Assembly (NCBI GenBank): GCA_964017185.1
Contig: OZ024875.1
Location: 45,277,986-45,341,985 of the forward strand
Length of the DNA stretch: 64,000 nucleotides
Reading direction: 5' to 3'
Source: Rugalucina vietnamica
Lineage: Eukaryota > Mollusca > Bivalvia > Lucinida > Lucinidae
In this document: positions 1-12,312 of the stretch, piece by piece
Position numbering within the stretch: the first letter of the stretch is position 1
How the letters are laid out: each line of letters begins with the position of its first letter
Notes under the pieces: generated by a model
Database searches by the model: none
What the model was told of the DNA's origin: nothing
Seen by the model: only the letters and a program-made list of their open reading frames with translations
Program-made: the position numbers and the translations under genes

Positions 1-3000
1 AATTTTGCAATTGAAAATAAAAACATTTTCGACATCTCTGGAAAAATGGCGTTATCACGTCCTTAAGATGTAACGTATGTAACTTTATTTTTGTTCTAAA
101 AAGCAAATTCAAGTTTCACTAGTTATTATATTCAAATATTAGCAGCTGTGCAATGAAAATCTATTAAACAACCATGAAAAAGGCAGCAAACTTATGATTA
201 GGGATCCGATGGTTGTCCAAGAAGTAACAGACGAATACGTCACTTTCACCCACAATAAAAGTACTTTTGCAATCATCTTGATCGAAAAAAACAACTTCCC
301 AAAGACAGTACAAAAATTACTGTACAAAGGAAATTTGTGCTGAACAGGTGGCCACCTAAAGTGCTTTTTGATGGCTTTTTACCATCTGGCACCCTAGCTA
401 CAATGAAAATTCTTGCCGGCCGAACAGATTTTACCATATTTTTGCAATAATTGCAATAAACGTATCATTATCTTTTCCTCTTAAGACCTTTCAAACATTT
501 AAATGGTCATATTATATTAGGCTAATAATCCTTAAAGCATAAATTATTGGCCACCAAAATGTTAGTTTACGTTTTCAACTTTTTCAGCCGCGGAATGTAA
601 GCACGCTTATTATATTGTACCTGAACGAGCATTTATTAGAATGAATGTGGCATTTTCAAAATCATAGTCATTAGTTTGGTTTTCACATGATTATTATAAC
701 AAGGATAATTGATTCATAGCAAGTCAAAACTCAACTACAACTTAGTACTTATACATCCAAAATTATTTCCGAGACATATTTTTATTTTTTGGACAATTTC
801 AGGCATTTTTCGCAATATTTGTCCCTAAATAGGTATTTGAATGTATCCCTATGTTTTTATCTCATTGTAGAATGTAAATTAAAGACAATTAAACGTCAAA
901 AGTGCAAAATAAAGCTATTTCTATGGATTTTGTACAGTGCATTGAGCCCAGTAAGATGATTACAGTATTTTCAAAGGATTTTGGCGGCCATCTTGGAAAA
1001 TGGCGGCCATCTTGGATGATATCAGGTGGGTCCCTATCCAAAAATAATTGTTATCATTAATACATTGCTCATACAAAGTGTCTTGCTTTTATCATTTAGT
1101 GAGCAATTCTGTCAAACTTTGTCACCATATTGCTGCACTACGAGAGAGCAAAGCGAGCGAGGAAAAAATATGTAGCGCCATATAAATTGTCAGATAGATT
1201 TGCATTAACGTTCTTAGTGCTGCCTTGTTTCTGATTGCAAAAGTTATGTTCTGTCATATAAAATAGCAAGATGATGTCCATCCACAGAAAAGATTATCAT
1301 TATAGGATTGGAACATAAGGACTATGTGGGGTAATAGAATAAAAAGAAAGTACATATACATGTACATAAGCAAACAAAACAGTGAAATAGTATCTGGCTC
1401 GGTAGAAATCCAGAATGATTTATTTTTCTCTGACTTCAAATGACACATTTCGTTTTCAATTGGTCCATGAGGTGAGCCCCTACATGCTTGGCTTCCAGAC
1501 ATGTATTTCCAAACATTCAAGGATTTCTGAAATATGAATACATGTGAACTTAATCGGGTCTGGGGGCATCCAGATCACAGAAAAAAAAAATGAAATTCTG
1601 GAATACCAGGGAGGCCATCTAAGACAATTCCATAGCCAAATTTTAGCATATTCATTATTCTTTAAAATGTTATTATTCACTATTCATTATATTATTCTGC
1701 TATTCATTAAAAATTTACATTTATTCATTATTTTTTAGGACCTCATTATTCACTAATCATTAAATTTTTTGCTCTTTATTCACTCTCATTAAAAATTTTA
1801 GGCCATTATTCATTAATCATTATACCCCATCCAGACCCTCATTTACACAAGTATAGTCTAAGAGCAGACTAAGATGATACAGTTAATTGGTTAAATGCAT
1901 TTAAAGCTTCGAAGTTCCTGCCTAGATGTCATTTTATCTTTGAATTTAAGCTGCAGTTTTAAAAAAAGGCCAGAACAGGCCGATTTCAACATTTCGTTTT
2001 GCTCCATGTATAAAACAATTAAATTAATTTGAAGAAGTGTGAGTTTTGTAGGATATAATCACTCATATTTGAAGAATATAAATTATAGCACTTATGACTT
2101 TTTTCGAAATCATTTATCTGTTTATTTTTTCATTGTTTTCTTCAAACCATGCCAGTGCCAGGGAGTCACCGCTTTAAAAGTGATTTATTACATTTCATTC
2201 ATGAAGAGTCACAAACAATTTTTATCACAGGTAATAGCCTCCAGATGTAGCTATTTTAAAATAGTTTGCAATCATGACAGATACCGAGAAACAGAACTTT
2301 GTGACCGATCCTCGTATGTCTGAAAGATAACTGCAAATTATTAAAAGGATATATACTGAAACCTCTATGAGTTTTCACAAAGTATGTACTGTTTGACCTT
2401 CGGCCCCTATTTACCTACCAAACATGCATTGACTGATGTTTATGGTGTGGTTACAGTTTGAACAAAATTGGACTAAATGTACTCAAGTTAAAGACAAAAA
2501 CCTTCAAATGCTGACGGAATCACAGAATAACGGACAAAATCTTCGTTTTGCGGGGGTATAAAGCTCTTTCAAAATCGGGGTGGGTGTAAGGGACCTTAGA
2601 TATTGGGTATACTAAAAGATGTCTTAGTAAGAGTTCTTTGTTTTCATTTCACTGCTGTTTTTGAATATACGTATAAAGCAAACCCCAGGAGTACTTCCCC
2701 AGCACTGTCGTGGCAAAAATATTGGTCAAAACCCGGATCATTTGCACGGCTTTCCATCGCCTTCCCCCAACAAATGATTGGTGCATAAGAAGAGCATGTT
2801 ACGTCATATGATAAGAGTACGCATGAGTGTTCACTGCAACAGATACACGACTCAGCAATGGATCCATCATAAGCAAAAAAAAAAACTATCCTTATGTCCT
2901 TTCTTTGCTTTTTATACTGCAATATCTCCTAACGGGGATAACATGCGTGTGGGTTGCATCTTAAAGGCGCATTAAACTTCTAAATAGTGTACAGAAAGGA

Positions 3001-3004
3001 ATAA
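1..3004. other. Intergenic, AT-rich, no gene recognised
   Basis: No open frame here looks like a protein I recognise. Two local structures are visible: a short direct duplication of a GGCGGCCATCTTGGAAAAT-type motif at about 982-1018, and an AT-rich stretch at about 1645-1830 made of degenerate ATTATTCATTA-like repeats. The remainder shows no structure I can name. Confidence 0.5.
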
Positions 3005-3725
3005 AACAAGTTGGCTTCTTTAAAAAGAAACCAATGAAAAGGTCAGCAGCCGTTTGTTATAAGAGATATTCCCTTTTGCTCTAAATTTGAGTGTTGTTGA
3101 TTCTCTGGTTCGTCATTAATTTCGATTCTCATACATTTCAGTTTCGTTTCCTATACATGAATGTCGTTTCTTGTAATGAAGCTTGACCAGTGTGTGTATA
3201 TGTTGCTCAAGGCAATGACAAATTTTTTTGATGTTATGGAATCAAAGCCGATACTAAAGGGAGCACGATTACAATCAATATGTCGATTTGTAGAAAACCA
3301 TTTTGCAGTGCAGTCAATTTGTGACAGAGTTCTGAATTTTGACCTGCAGCCACACTACCAGAAACAGACCCATGGTGCGATGTGATGGACTAAAAGTCAG
3401 CCATATATAGTTTCTGTAGTTTCTGTACCCCTCGTCAGGGTATATACGATGTAATCCTAGATGCGCTATGATAAGCAGTCACCACGATCGAGGTTGCTTG
3501 CTAGATATTTACCGCTATTTGACGGGGAGTGCCAACAATTGATAAATTAAATTGATTGTGGTGAACTGTCTAGTCCCTATAGACGGGTTCACTAGTTTTT
3601 AGTAAGCGCTTTATGTGACAAAACGCGTAATTGAGGGAGAGTAGTCGATCATCGGTACAATTTTCTTCATATTCAAAGTAAACACTGTGGAAAAGGTCCT
3701 GAGGGACCTTTTCCAATGAGAGTTG
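3005..3725 (+). repeat. Dispersed repeat R4, copy A (uninterrupted)
   Basis: This stretch is closely matched by 44767-45318 joined to 46936-47075, so it is a dispersed repeat of about 720 bp and this copy preserves the uninterrupted form. It ends in a palindrome (GGAAAAGGTCC / GGACCTTTTCC, about 3688-3716). Both copies can encode a similar short peptide (SKPILKG..., QPHYQKQTHG), but there is no other sign of coding function. Its class is unknown. Confidence 0.75.
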
Positions 3726-4671
3726 ATTGTGTTATTAGAAGTTGGTGAACTGTCTTTTTTATCTCCATCGTTTACAGGATATGTATTGCTGCGTATTGGA
3801 TTCTGTACAGTGTATTTGGACTGGTTTCTTGTACCGATCTTTTTTCGACGCCAGCAATGGCCGCAATAATGTAAAATATATAAATAGAACCAGCTCAAAA
3901 TTTACTGCATTTAACGAAAGGTCTGAGCATTTCCAATAAAAGTCTGATCCTTTGGTAGCAGTGAAAATATTCAAAGAGAGGTAGTATGGGCCATATTGCG
4001 CAATGTCGGGTACTGAACCCTCATCAGTGACCCTTAATGAACCGGCGACGATAGCCAGATAAGTCATAAATTTACACAAGGGAAGTCTAAAAGACACATA
4101 TCTTTATAGATTACAGAAAATACTTTAAACACGTATCACTGTGATGAATTCAAATGAACCCTAAACGTGCAAACGACATGTAAATATTACAGGTATGTAA
4201 TGGGACTATGCTTTCATACCTGTGTGTACTAAGTCATGCAATTATTTTCAATGGCAATATATAATATCTGATTACAGTATACTGCGCCTAAAATATAATA
4301 AATGTAAACTTTATGCTCTTTACAACCAGGCAGAGTTACGGGTAATTAATGCAATATGAGCTGTCATATTTAGATGTTAGATTGCTCAGTCGAAACATAA
4401 ATGGAAACAATCTGATAATGAAGTTAACCACACATCTTTCCCCCAAAAGGTTAGAGATCAGCTGCATATATACATATACTACAGGGGCGTAGGGTACAAG
4501 TAACCGCTGCCAAGAAAGAGAAGTCCATGCAGTCGATGAACATAGTACATGTGCATTATATGGTCTGCTTTGTGAATTAGTCTACCAAGATTACTTTTGA
4601 TTGGCCCGCAGTCATATTAGTTTATTGGCTCCTACAGTTGAACCAAACATTTCCACACCTTAATTATCACT
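3726..4671. other. Intergenic, nothing recognised
   Basis: No coding pattern, RNA gene or clear repeat is seen in this stretch. Confidence 0.4.
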
Positions 4672-4729
4672 ACGAAAATACGCCCATGCAATAAACAGAG
4701 ATTTTTGCTGCGAATTTTTTTTTTCATTG
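4672..4729. repeat. M2 MITE fragment (left part)
   Basis: It begins with the M2 terminal sequence (ACGCCCATGCAATAAACAGAG) and stops abruptly where an R3 repeat begins. The rest of the same M2 copy appears to resume at 5103, so R3 probably inserted into it. Confidence 0.6.
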
Positions 4730-4960
4730 AAACGTACAAGTAGGCAATGATCAGGAAAGAAATTCCCACTCCATAAACCGAGGGTCGGGAAGAAATTTGA
4801 CTCCAAAACACAAAACATTAAGAAATACAGCAGAAGTATTGCCTTGGAACGATCAGTAATATAAAATTACTGGGGGGCTTAAACCGGTTTTACAGAGCCC
4901 TAACCTCACCCTCATCTTCCGTAGTGGTTCACAACATATAGTTAGTTGTTCGGATCTTGT
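4730..4960 (-). repeat. Dispersed repeat R3, inverted copy
   Basis: It shares blocks such as GGAATTTCTTTC.., AACCGGTTTTA and GGTGAGGTTAG (read on the minus strand) with 16140-16475, 17150-17480 and 35050-35465. The poly-C tract seen in the other copies is short here (GGGGGG at about 4871). Confidence 0.6.
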
Positions 4961-5102
4961 GGCGAATCTCTAACTAGTCAATAAATCATCAAGGACAAAC
5001 GGATAAATCATGATAATCACCTTGATGAATCAAAAACGAGGCCTCAACAGATTCAATAAGCTGCCCGACGATGGAGATCTCTGGGCGCCGAATAACTTAC
5101 TG

Positions 5103-5285
5103 AAGCCCGGAGCAAATATTTGTTTGATATTTTTTCCTATTTTTGCTCAAAGCATAGATTGTGGCGGTTCTAACCGAGTACCCACAATCTATGTTTTGGA
5201 GGAAAAAAAGAAAAATAGGACACCAGTTTTGATATATAAAAGTGGTATATAAGGGGGTATACATTACACGGAAATGTTATCCTGA
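5103..5285. repeat. M2 MITE fragment (right part)
   Basis: It contains the M2 central block (GCTCAAAGCATAGATTGTG, GGCGGTTCTAAC, GAGTACCCACAATCTATG) and the terminal hairpin with GGGGGTATACATT and the ATCCTGAT end. It is likely the continuation of 4672-4729. Confidence 0.65.
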
Positions 5286-5905
5286 TATTAAAAACCCGTG
5301 ACCTGACACATATGTAGAGCATGCTTTACAAAGTGCAGAAAAGTTTCATTAATGGAGAATAGTGAGAATACACATTTATTTTACTTTTAAGCAAACCCAC
5401 GCGTGATTTTCTTTCGGCGAGAACAGCATAATGTAATTGAGAAAAGAAGACTGATTTTTCAGGTATTGATTGTTTTTAAATTAAGCCCTAAATGTACAAA
5501 ATTAATAGCTTGTATGCGATGTTATATACAACCTTGCGGGTTACAAGTGTTTTTGCTTGTTTTTCATATGCGAAAAGTTTGGTTAATCCGTATAAAGTAC
5601 AAAATTGATACCTAATTTTACGTTACATGCCATTTTACATTACGTTCGGAGATATATGCCACATCATGCAAAACCCTACTTTTCACAGTATGCGAAAACG
5701 AAGACGCAATGCGGTAACTGCGCCATCTTATCAGCATCTTTTGCTAGTAGAATCCTTCTTTTTAAATTGCAAATCTGTTAGCAACTTCCGGTCATCTATG
5801 ACTGTACAGACCGACTTTGTATCGGATCTGATCGAAAACCTTTTCGTACAGCTCTTATAACAATGATAACATTTAATGTATTTTGTATTTGTTTTCCTCA
5901 GAAAC
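5286..5905. other. Intergenic / 5' region of GMC gene
   Basis: This holds the sequence upstream of the GMC gene. A pyrimidine-rich tract ending in CAG at about 5899-5901 just before the likely start ATG (5906) looks like a splice acceptor, so a non-coding upstream exon probably exists but could not be located. No other feature is seen. Confidence 0.4.
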
Positions 5906-7711
5906 ATGGTTACAAGCATACAAGGACTTGCGGGCATTTTGTTGGCGGTTGTCATCGGGTATTTGTACTGGGGAACACATTGGACTCCAGCAATCAAAGA
6001 AACAATTAAAAGTGAATATGATTACATTGTCATCGGTGCAGGAACAGCTGGTAGCGTTGTGGCCGCGAGGCTGTCTGAGAACAGAGATTCAACTGTTCTT
6101 CTAATAGAGGCTGGCGATCACTATAATACCAATCAAGCATTTATGATTCCGTTACTTGCGTTTCACAGTGTAGGAAGCAAGTACGACTGGGGTTATCGGA
6201 TCCAGCCGCAAAAGCTCTCCCACCAAGGATCGGTTGGCAACAGCGAACCGTTTCCAGGTGGTAAAGTTCTTGGTGGAACAAATATGATGAACTGTTTGCA
6301 ATATGCTCGTGGATCTAAATATGATTACAACAAATGGGAAGTCAATGGCTGCACAGGTTGGAGTTATAAGGATGTTCTTCCGTACTTCTTGAAATCAGAG
6401 GATATCCAGATTGACCAGCTAAAATCTTCCAAGTATCATCATTCTGGGGGACCTATTGCGGTCAGTAATGGTATAGAGACAAAATTAGGAAAACTATTCT
6501 TAGAAGCCGGGCAAGAAGCCGGTTATGATGTCATTGACTATAATGGTGCAGTAGACGAAGGAATTGGCTATGCCCAGCTAAACACAAGAAAGGGGGTAAG
6601 AAGCGGTTCCAGTAATGAGTTTCTCAACACGGACACGGAACGAGATAATCTAGACATTGCACTAAATACACTTGCTACAAAAGTTGAGATAGACAATATG
6701 AAAGCCACGGGAGTTCATGTTGTGAAAAATCTTAGAAAATATTTCATTAAAGCAAGAAAAGAAATTGTTCTCTCCGCTGGCACTATAGCTTCACCACAGC
6801 TTCTTATGCTAAGTGGAATTGGGTCTAAGAAAGATCTGGAAGACATGGGTATTCCATTTATAGCGGAATTACCAGTTGGATTGAACCTCCAAAATCATTT
6901 GTTGATTCCATTATTTGTGAAGATAAATGAGTCATGTGGTATAACTTTAGATCATGCAACAAGTTTTATTTCAACGATGAAGTATAAACTGTTCGGGACT
7001 GGTCCTTGGTCTTCTACCACAATCGAAGCCACCGGATTCTTCTACACGAAGGAAGAAGATAGAGGTCGCACCTTTCCGGATATTCAACATATATTTTGGA
7101 CACTTCTGCCACATAGCAATACCTTCTTTAATTTTAAGGAAGATATTGCCCGAGAAGTGCTTCCACAAGGCCCAAACGAAAGTGGGTTTTGGACAACGGT
7201 CGCAGTTACGCACCCTAAGAGCACTGGAACTGTTAAACTTAAAACGAAAGATCCGTTTGACCATCCACTTATTGATCCAACATATCTGAGTAACATGGAT
7301 GACGTAGACCGCATGATTGCGGGAATACGAATCTGGGAGAAACTAATGGAGACACCTACTATGAAACGACTTGGAGTTAAGATAGAACAGACTAAAGTGT
7401 CGATATGTTCTCAGCACGAGTTTCGAAGCGATGCGTACTGGGAGTGTTACATGAGGCATGTAACAGTCCACGCTTATCATCCGACTGGCACGTGTAAGAT
7501 GGGAGCTGTCAGAGATCCGTCGGCTGTTGTGGATCCATATTTGCGGGTAAAAGGTATTCAAGGCTTATGAGTTGTTGATGGTTCTGTTATTCCAAATATT
7601 ACAACGGGGAATACAAATGCTCCTATTATGATGATAGCTGAGAAAATATCCGACAATATTCGAGGTATTGATAGTGTGAAGGACATACGAAATAAACTTG
7701 GAACTGGTTAA
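5906..7711 (+). CDS. GMC oxidoreductase (glucose dehydrogenase-like), premature TGA at 7568
   Basis: FAD-dependent glucose-methanol-choline family oxidoreductase; the substrate cannot be told. The start at 5906 directly follows a splice-acceptor-like tract and gives a hydrophobic N-terminal segment ([13 protein letters not shown]), a signal peptide or membrane anchor. Then come the dinucleotide-binding motif ([11 protein letters not shown]), IEAG, the first GMC signature ([12 protein letters not shown]), the second ([17 protein letters not shown]), and the C-terminal active-site block ([12 protein letters not shown]), which contains the usual catalytic His. An in-frame TGA at 7568-7570 replaces the Arg codon (CGA in the neighbouring copies), a typical CpG-to-TpG change. 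The frame stays open beyond it to TAA at 7709-7711, covering [11 protein letters not shown] and the family's second active-site Asn in GNTNAP. Full length would be 601 aa, normal for the family; the truncated form lacks about 47 residues. It may be a young pseudogene, a polymorphic null, a sequencing error, or a readthrough case. AATAAA lies at 7953. Confidence 0.88.
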
Positions 7712-7952
7712 TCCAAGGCCTGTTGTTATCACTTCAAGACACATGATGCAGACTCTGACGTTTAAACTTTAAAGCTATGTGTGTGCTATATGTTTTCATC
7801 TTAAGATCCCTTATGCCTTCCTGTGCGAAAGACTTTCACATGTCCACTTTTGGTCCAATTTAATTTTATTGCCCAAAACCATGATGTCAAATAACTATTT
7901 AATGCCATTAGACGAGGGGAACTGGAATACCTGTCAGGATACTTTTAAGAGA

Positions 7953-7958
7953 AATAAA
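7953..7958 (+). terminator. Candidate polyadenylation signal AATAAA for GMC gene
   Basis: A perfect AATAAA lies about 240 nt after the TAA of the GMC frame. It is a position-based candidate only. Confidence 0.35.
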
Positions 7959-8167
7959 AACACAAAAACAGTGCCTGAACGTTCCATTGTTGACATTCGC
8001 TCGCTTGTGTTTTATAAGTGTTTGCCAGTTTGGATATGTTTTTGTATAATTTAAAAGAGAATTGGTCCCTTTTTTCATGGGCAGAAAATGCTTTGACCCT
8101 GTTTGCATCTTTTATTGAAGTTAGAAATGGATTTCTCTGTTCAGCATAGATCTTCGATAAATATCAA

Positions 8168-8340
8168 TTAAAGGATTAAGAGTTGTTGATGGCTCTGATA
8201 TTCCTAATATGACAACGGAGAATACAAATGCTCCCATCATGATGCTAGCTAAGAACATATCTAACAATAGTGCGAAGGAGATTATATGTCAACTTAGAAC
8301 TCGCAAACTGAGGACCTTATATCACTGTCATATCATAACG
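8168..8340 (+). pseudogene. GMC oxidoreductase C-terminal fragment
   Basis: This short stretch repeats the last exon portion of the GMC gene: GLRVVDGSDIPN, then [10 protein letters not shown] and a diverged end matching 7553-7745. Unlike the upstream gene, it keeps an Arg codon (AGA) where 5906-7711 has TGA. There is no upstream coding sequence, so it is the relic of a third tandem copy. Confidence 0.8.
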
Positions 8341-8571
8341 CGGACAATCATTTAAGGTACGTGCATAACAGCAATATACTTTTGTATGAAAAAAAGGCAG
8401 TTCACTTTAAGTCTGATATCATCTATTATCGCAATGACCAAAATCGTAATAGCATGCTCACGTGGCTATGTAATGACAGTAGAGATGAGGACCATCGATA
8501 GATCTGTTATTTTAAAAGACAAACTCCAGTGACTCTTTTATTACTGAATGTTGAACTGCCGTACCTCATTT

Positions 8572-8790
8572 GTGTTCCTTCGTGGCGCAGTGGTTAAGCC
8601 ACTGTCTAGTAATCCGGGGGTCGCAGATTCGATCCCGGGCTTCTCCAGTCCTTAGAGCGAGATTATTAACCGAGGTCGTATGGCATTTTTTTCCAGGACA
8701 AACAGTTAGCAAAGACATACTGTGACGAGGCTTGAGACTATGCTGCGCATAATGTGCTAAGTCCAAAGAGACCAAGTCTTCAGACCGTAC
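8572..8790 (+). repeat. tRNA-derived SINE
   Basis: The head looks tRNA-like, with an A-box-like TGGCGCAGTGGTTAAGCC and a B-box-like CAGATTCGATCCC at spacing typical of tRNA promoters, followed by a non-tRNA body. The tRNA cloverleaf is degraded, so I read it as a SINE, not a tRNA gene. Confidence 0.6.
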
Positions 8791-9568
8791 GTACGGACAA
8801 AAGCAAGAGCATATTAGACATATGTCTCATAAGCTACTTGACAAAAACTATTCATGCACATTAGGTTTGGACAGCTTGGACATGGACTTGAATCATCGTA
8901 AAGAGTATGGACCGTTATACATCAAATACTTATTCTCTGCTTACCGATTGCATATTTAATTATAAATATGGCATTTCGTTGTCTTAAGTTTTTATTCAAA
9001 GTTAAAAGAAAACAGTTGTCGATACATAGACAGAGGACTAAATTAGTTACATGTGTACGAGTACAGCTGTATATTACGTCACTGTTACAGGCATGTACTA
9101 CATCCACATCACGCAAACGTTTAGATTTTCTCTTCAAACTTTTTACGTGTCATACTGCTTATTTTGTCTCGAGGGAAACATGCCATATAATATTTTGATC
9201 ATATAATATTGTGAAACCAACACCAAGGTTGCTAAATGTGTGTAAATATTTCAATGCTCTGTGCAACGAGATTACTACCTTGATTATTGGAGCAGGAATC
9301 AAGGTGAGTATAAATGTCTTTGAGAATCTTACACGGATATATGCAATAGAAAAGTATTACATTCACTGCTGCGAGTTTCAATTGCATCGATGTATTAATA
9401 ATTGCATTTATGTTGTATCTCGCAATCCTAAAGTGCGTCATTATGATAAAATACAGAAGCAATAATGTTCTTTTACTTCATTTTTAAAGAATGCAGGAAA
9501 CGCGTTGCAGTCGTGCAGCAGACCATTTGTAACGTCTTATGGTTTTGTTTCTATTGTTTCAGTTCAGT
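8791..9568. other. Intergenic between GMC copies
   Basis: No gene is recognised. The pyrimidine tract ending in CAG at about 9562, followed by the ATG at 9569, mirrors the acceptor-plus-start arrangement of the upstream GMC gene. Confidence 0.4.
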
Positions 9569-11392
9569 ATGGTGACGGGAGTCCAAAATTTGATTGGTGT
9601 TCCGCTTGCCTTTGCCATCGGTTATCTTTACTGGGGAGCAGACCAGAAGTCACACACAATCAATGAAACAATAAAAAGTGAATATGATTACATTGTCATC
9701 GGTGCAGAAACTGCGGATTGTGTTGTAGCCTCGAGGCTGTCCGAGGATAGAGATACAACTGTATCTAATAGAGGCTGGTTAGCATTATAATACGAACCCA
9801 GCGTTTATGACACCGCTATTTGCATTCCATGGGGTTGGAAGCAAGTATGACTAAGGTTATAAAATTAAACACCAAAGTTTATCCTTTCTGGGAGCGAAGG
9901 ATAACAGTGTACCTCTGCCAGGAGGCATAGTTCTTGGTGGATCAAATATGATGAACTGTTTGCAATGATGCTCGTGGATCTAAATATGATTATAATGAAT
10001 GGGAAGGTAACGGCTCTCCCTTACTTCTTGAAGTCAGAAGATATCCAGATTGACGAACTGACGTTTTCCAAGTATCACCATTCTGGTTGGCCTATAGCAG
10101 TTAGTAGCGGTAAAGTAACAAAGCTCGGTGAGAGTTTCTTAACAGCGGGGCAAGAAGCTGGCTATAGTATTATTGACTATAATGGTGAGGGTGAAGAGGG
10201 TGTGAGCTATGTTCAGCTTAATACAAGAAAGGGGGTAAGAAGTAGCTCAAGTATATGGTGATGTGGATGAGGGTGTAAGTTATATTCAGCTTAACACAAG
10301 AAAGTGGGTAATAAGTAGCTCAAGTATGGGGTTTTTAAGCGGGCCGCTCTGAGGGACAATCTAGACATTGCAATAAACACTCATGTCACAAAGATTGAAA
10401 TAGAAAACAAGAGGAGGACAGGTGTATTTGTTTTGCGAAGGTTAAGAAAATTATTCATTAAAGCAAGGAAAGAAATCATACTCTCTGTCGGTACTATAGC
10501 ATCACCGCAACTCTTAATGTTGAGCGGGGTGGGTCCAAAAGCGCATCTTGAGGCAATGGGAATTTCACCTAAATCTGACCTTCCAGTGGGCATGAATCTC
10601 CAGAACCATATCCAAATACCACATTTTATGAAGATAAATTCGTCTTACTTTATAGAGATATCGCAGAAAGCCTAATGTCCATGGCGAAATACTACCTATT
10701 TGGAACAGGTCCATGGGCTTCTACGACGGTCGAAGGTAGTGGATGTTTCTACACAAATGATGCCGTGAAAGGACGCACATACCCCGACATAAAATGATGT
10801 TTTGTAATTCTCTACCACATACCAGTGCATATTTTAACTTCAATGATGAAGTAGCTCAGGAGATGTTGTCAGGACTTTGGACAGTAATCTCTCTTACACA
10901 TCTGAAAAGCACAGGGATGATTAAACTGAAAAGCAAGGACCCATTTGACACCATCCAGTAATTGATCCTATGTACCATGATTTGGAGAAGCTTATTGCAG
11001 GAATACGCATCTGGGAGAAAATTATGGAGACTCCATCTATGAAAAGGCTCGGAATAAACATAGAACAATCGAAAGTTTCATTCTGTTCTCAAAATGAATT
11101 TCGCAGTGATTCGTTCTGGCTAGAATGTTATGTAAAGCATCTTACAGTTCATGGATACCATATAACTGGAACGTGTAAAATGGGGTCTGAAAATGACCCT
11201 TCATCTGTTGTTGATCCTAATTTACGAGTGAAAGGGATTGAAGGTCTCCGAGTTGTCGATGGATCAGTAATTCCTAATATTTCAACTGGTAATACGAATG
11301 GGCCTATCATGATGATAGCCGAAAAAATATCTGACAATATTCGAGGGATTGATAGTATAAAGGAAATTCGTGACAACATTGGAACCATATAA
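9569..11392 (+). pseudogene. GMC oxidoreductase pseudogene (tandem copy)
   Basis: This is a full-length but broken duplicate of the gene at 5906-7711. It starts with MVTGVQNLIGV and the same hydrophobic segment, keeps [12 protein letters not shown] (a glycine of the FAD motif replaced by Glu), the second GMC signature ([15 protein letters not shown]) and the intact C-terminal block HGYHITGTCKMG with [12 protein letters not shown] to TAA at 11390. Damage includes a frameshift at about 9765-9775, a TAA at 9852-9854 in place of Trp, an extra base near 9966, a loss of about 30 bases near 10005, a local duplication of about 75 bp at 10195-10330, and a stop at about 10673 with more frameshifts to 10960. 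The retained acceptor-like site upstream shows duplication at DNA level, not retrocopying. Confidence 0.88.
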
Positions 11393-12135
11393 ACATATGA
11401 CATCGAGATCGTTCCTTCTACTAGGCGTCTGCACGGACAAGATTCGAAGCGCAATAGCAGAAGTGCACATGGAACATAAATTTTGTGCATATTAAACTTA
11501 AGCTGATAATGCACACTTGTGACATAACAAATGCCTGCTGTAGAGTTCTTAGGAACTGTAGGAACTGTCATTTGTTCACACATTGTTGTTTTTTTTTTTA
11601 CTAACCTGGGTGATCAGTTCAGTAAAACATCTTTCCAATGATTGTTTTCATACAATATATCTAAATACAAAGAATTTAATGGAACAACACGAGTAATGAC
11701 TAAAGACAATTCCAATAATGTGCCACAGCAGTGTTGAAAGTAAGACTATAAGGTCGGGTAATTAATCAAATATAAAATCTCAACTCTGACACATAAAATC
11801 TCAACACAATGCGGGAAAGGATCGTATTAGCAAGATGGCCAGCTCTGCCCCAGCAAGATGATTGTCCGACTAGTACCAGTTGAACCAAAGGTGGCGGGAA
11901 AACATGGGGACAGAATAAACAGATGGTATAATGCTACGGCATTACAGCGGAGAATAAAGAAACTACTGGCTGGTTTAAATCTATTTCCCATCCTCGCCCT
12001 CAGTCGGACGTGATTCAACAGCAAGAACCAGAAAATAAAGCGCAACCAGGCGTGAGGTTCCAAGTACATTCTAACTGATGTTGTAATTACAACATCGTCT
12101 ACAACTTAAGTGTTTAGAAAATAAGCCAATAAATA
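11393..12135. other. Intergenic, nothing recognised
   Basis: The stretch at about 11800-12070 has a somewhat coding-like composition (less AT-rich, possible basic peptide on the plus strand) but no family could be recognised and stops interrupt it. It may be an old retroelement relic. Confidence 0.35.
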
Positions 12136-12137
12136 CT

Positions 12138-12312
12138 AAGGGGGCGCGGTGGTCTGGTGGTAGAGCATCGGACTCCGAATCGAGAGACCCCCGTTCAATC
12201 CCCACACATTAACTCCCAAGAGTACTGATTAATACCCAGGAAGAGGTGGTTCCATCCCGACATGACTGACAAATTGTTGTCTGGGACGTTAAACCCAAAT
12301 AGAAACAAACAA
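12138..12312 (+). repeat. tRNA-derived SINE
   Basis: The tRNA-like head has GGTCTGGTGGTAGAGCATCGG (A box) and CCCGTTCAATCCC (B box), and is followed by a conserved-looking tail ending GGGACGTTAAACCCAAATAG and a short A-rich end. It is not a functional tRNA. Confidence 0.7.

Noticed and set aside
3161-3385. Conserved small frame in R4 (also at 44954-45172)
   Set aside because: Similarity is explained by both lying in copies of one repeat; frames are offset by small indels and no known domain is present.
8577-8645. Possible tRNA gene
   Set aside because: A and B boxes are present but the cloverleaf stems do not close and a SINE body follows.
11827-12069. Minus-strand 80-codon frame
   Set aside because: No homology is recognisable and the opposite strand looks at least as coding-like; both contain nearby stops.
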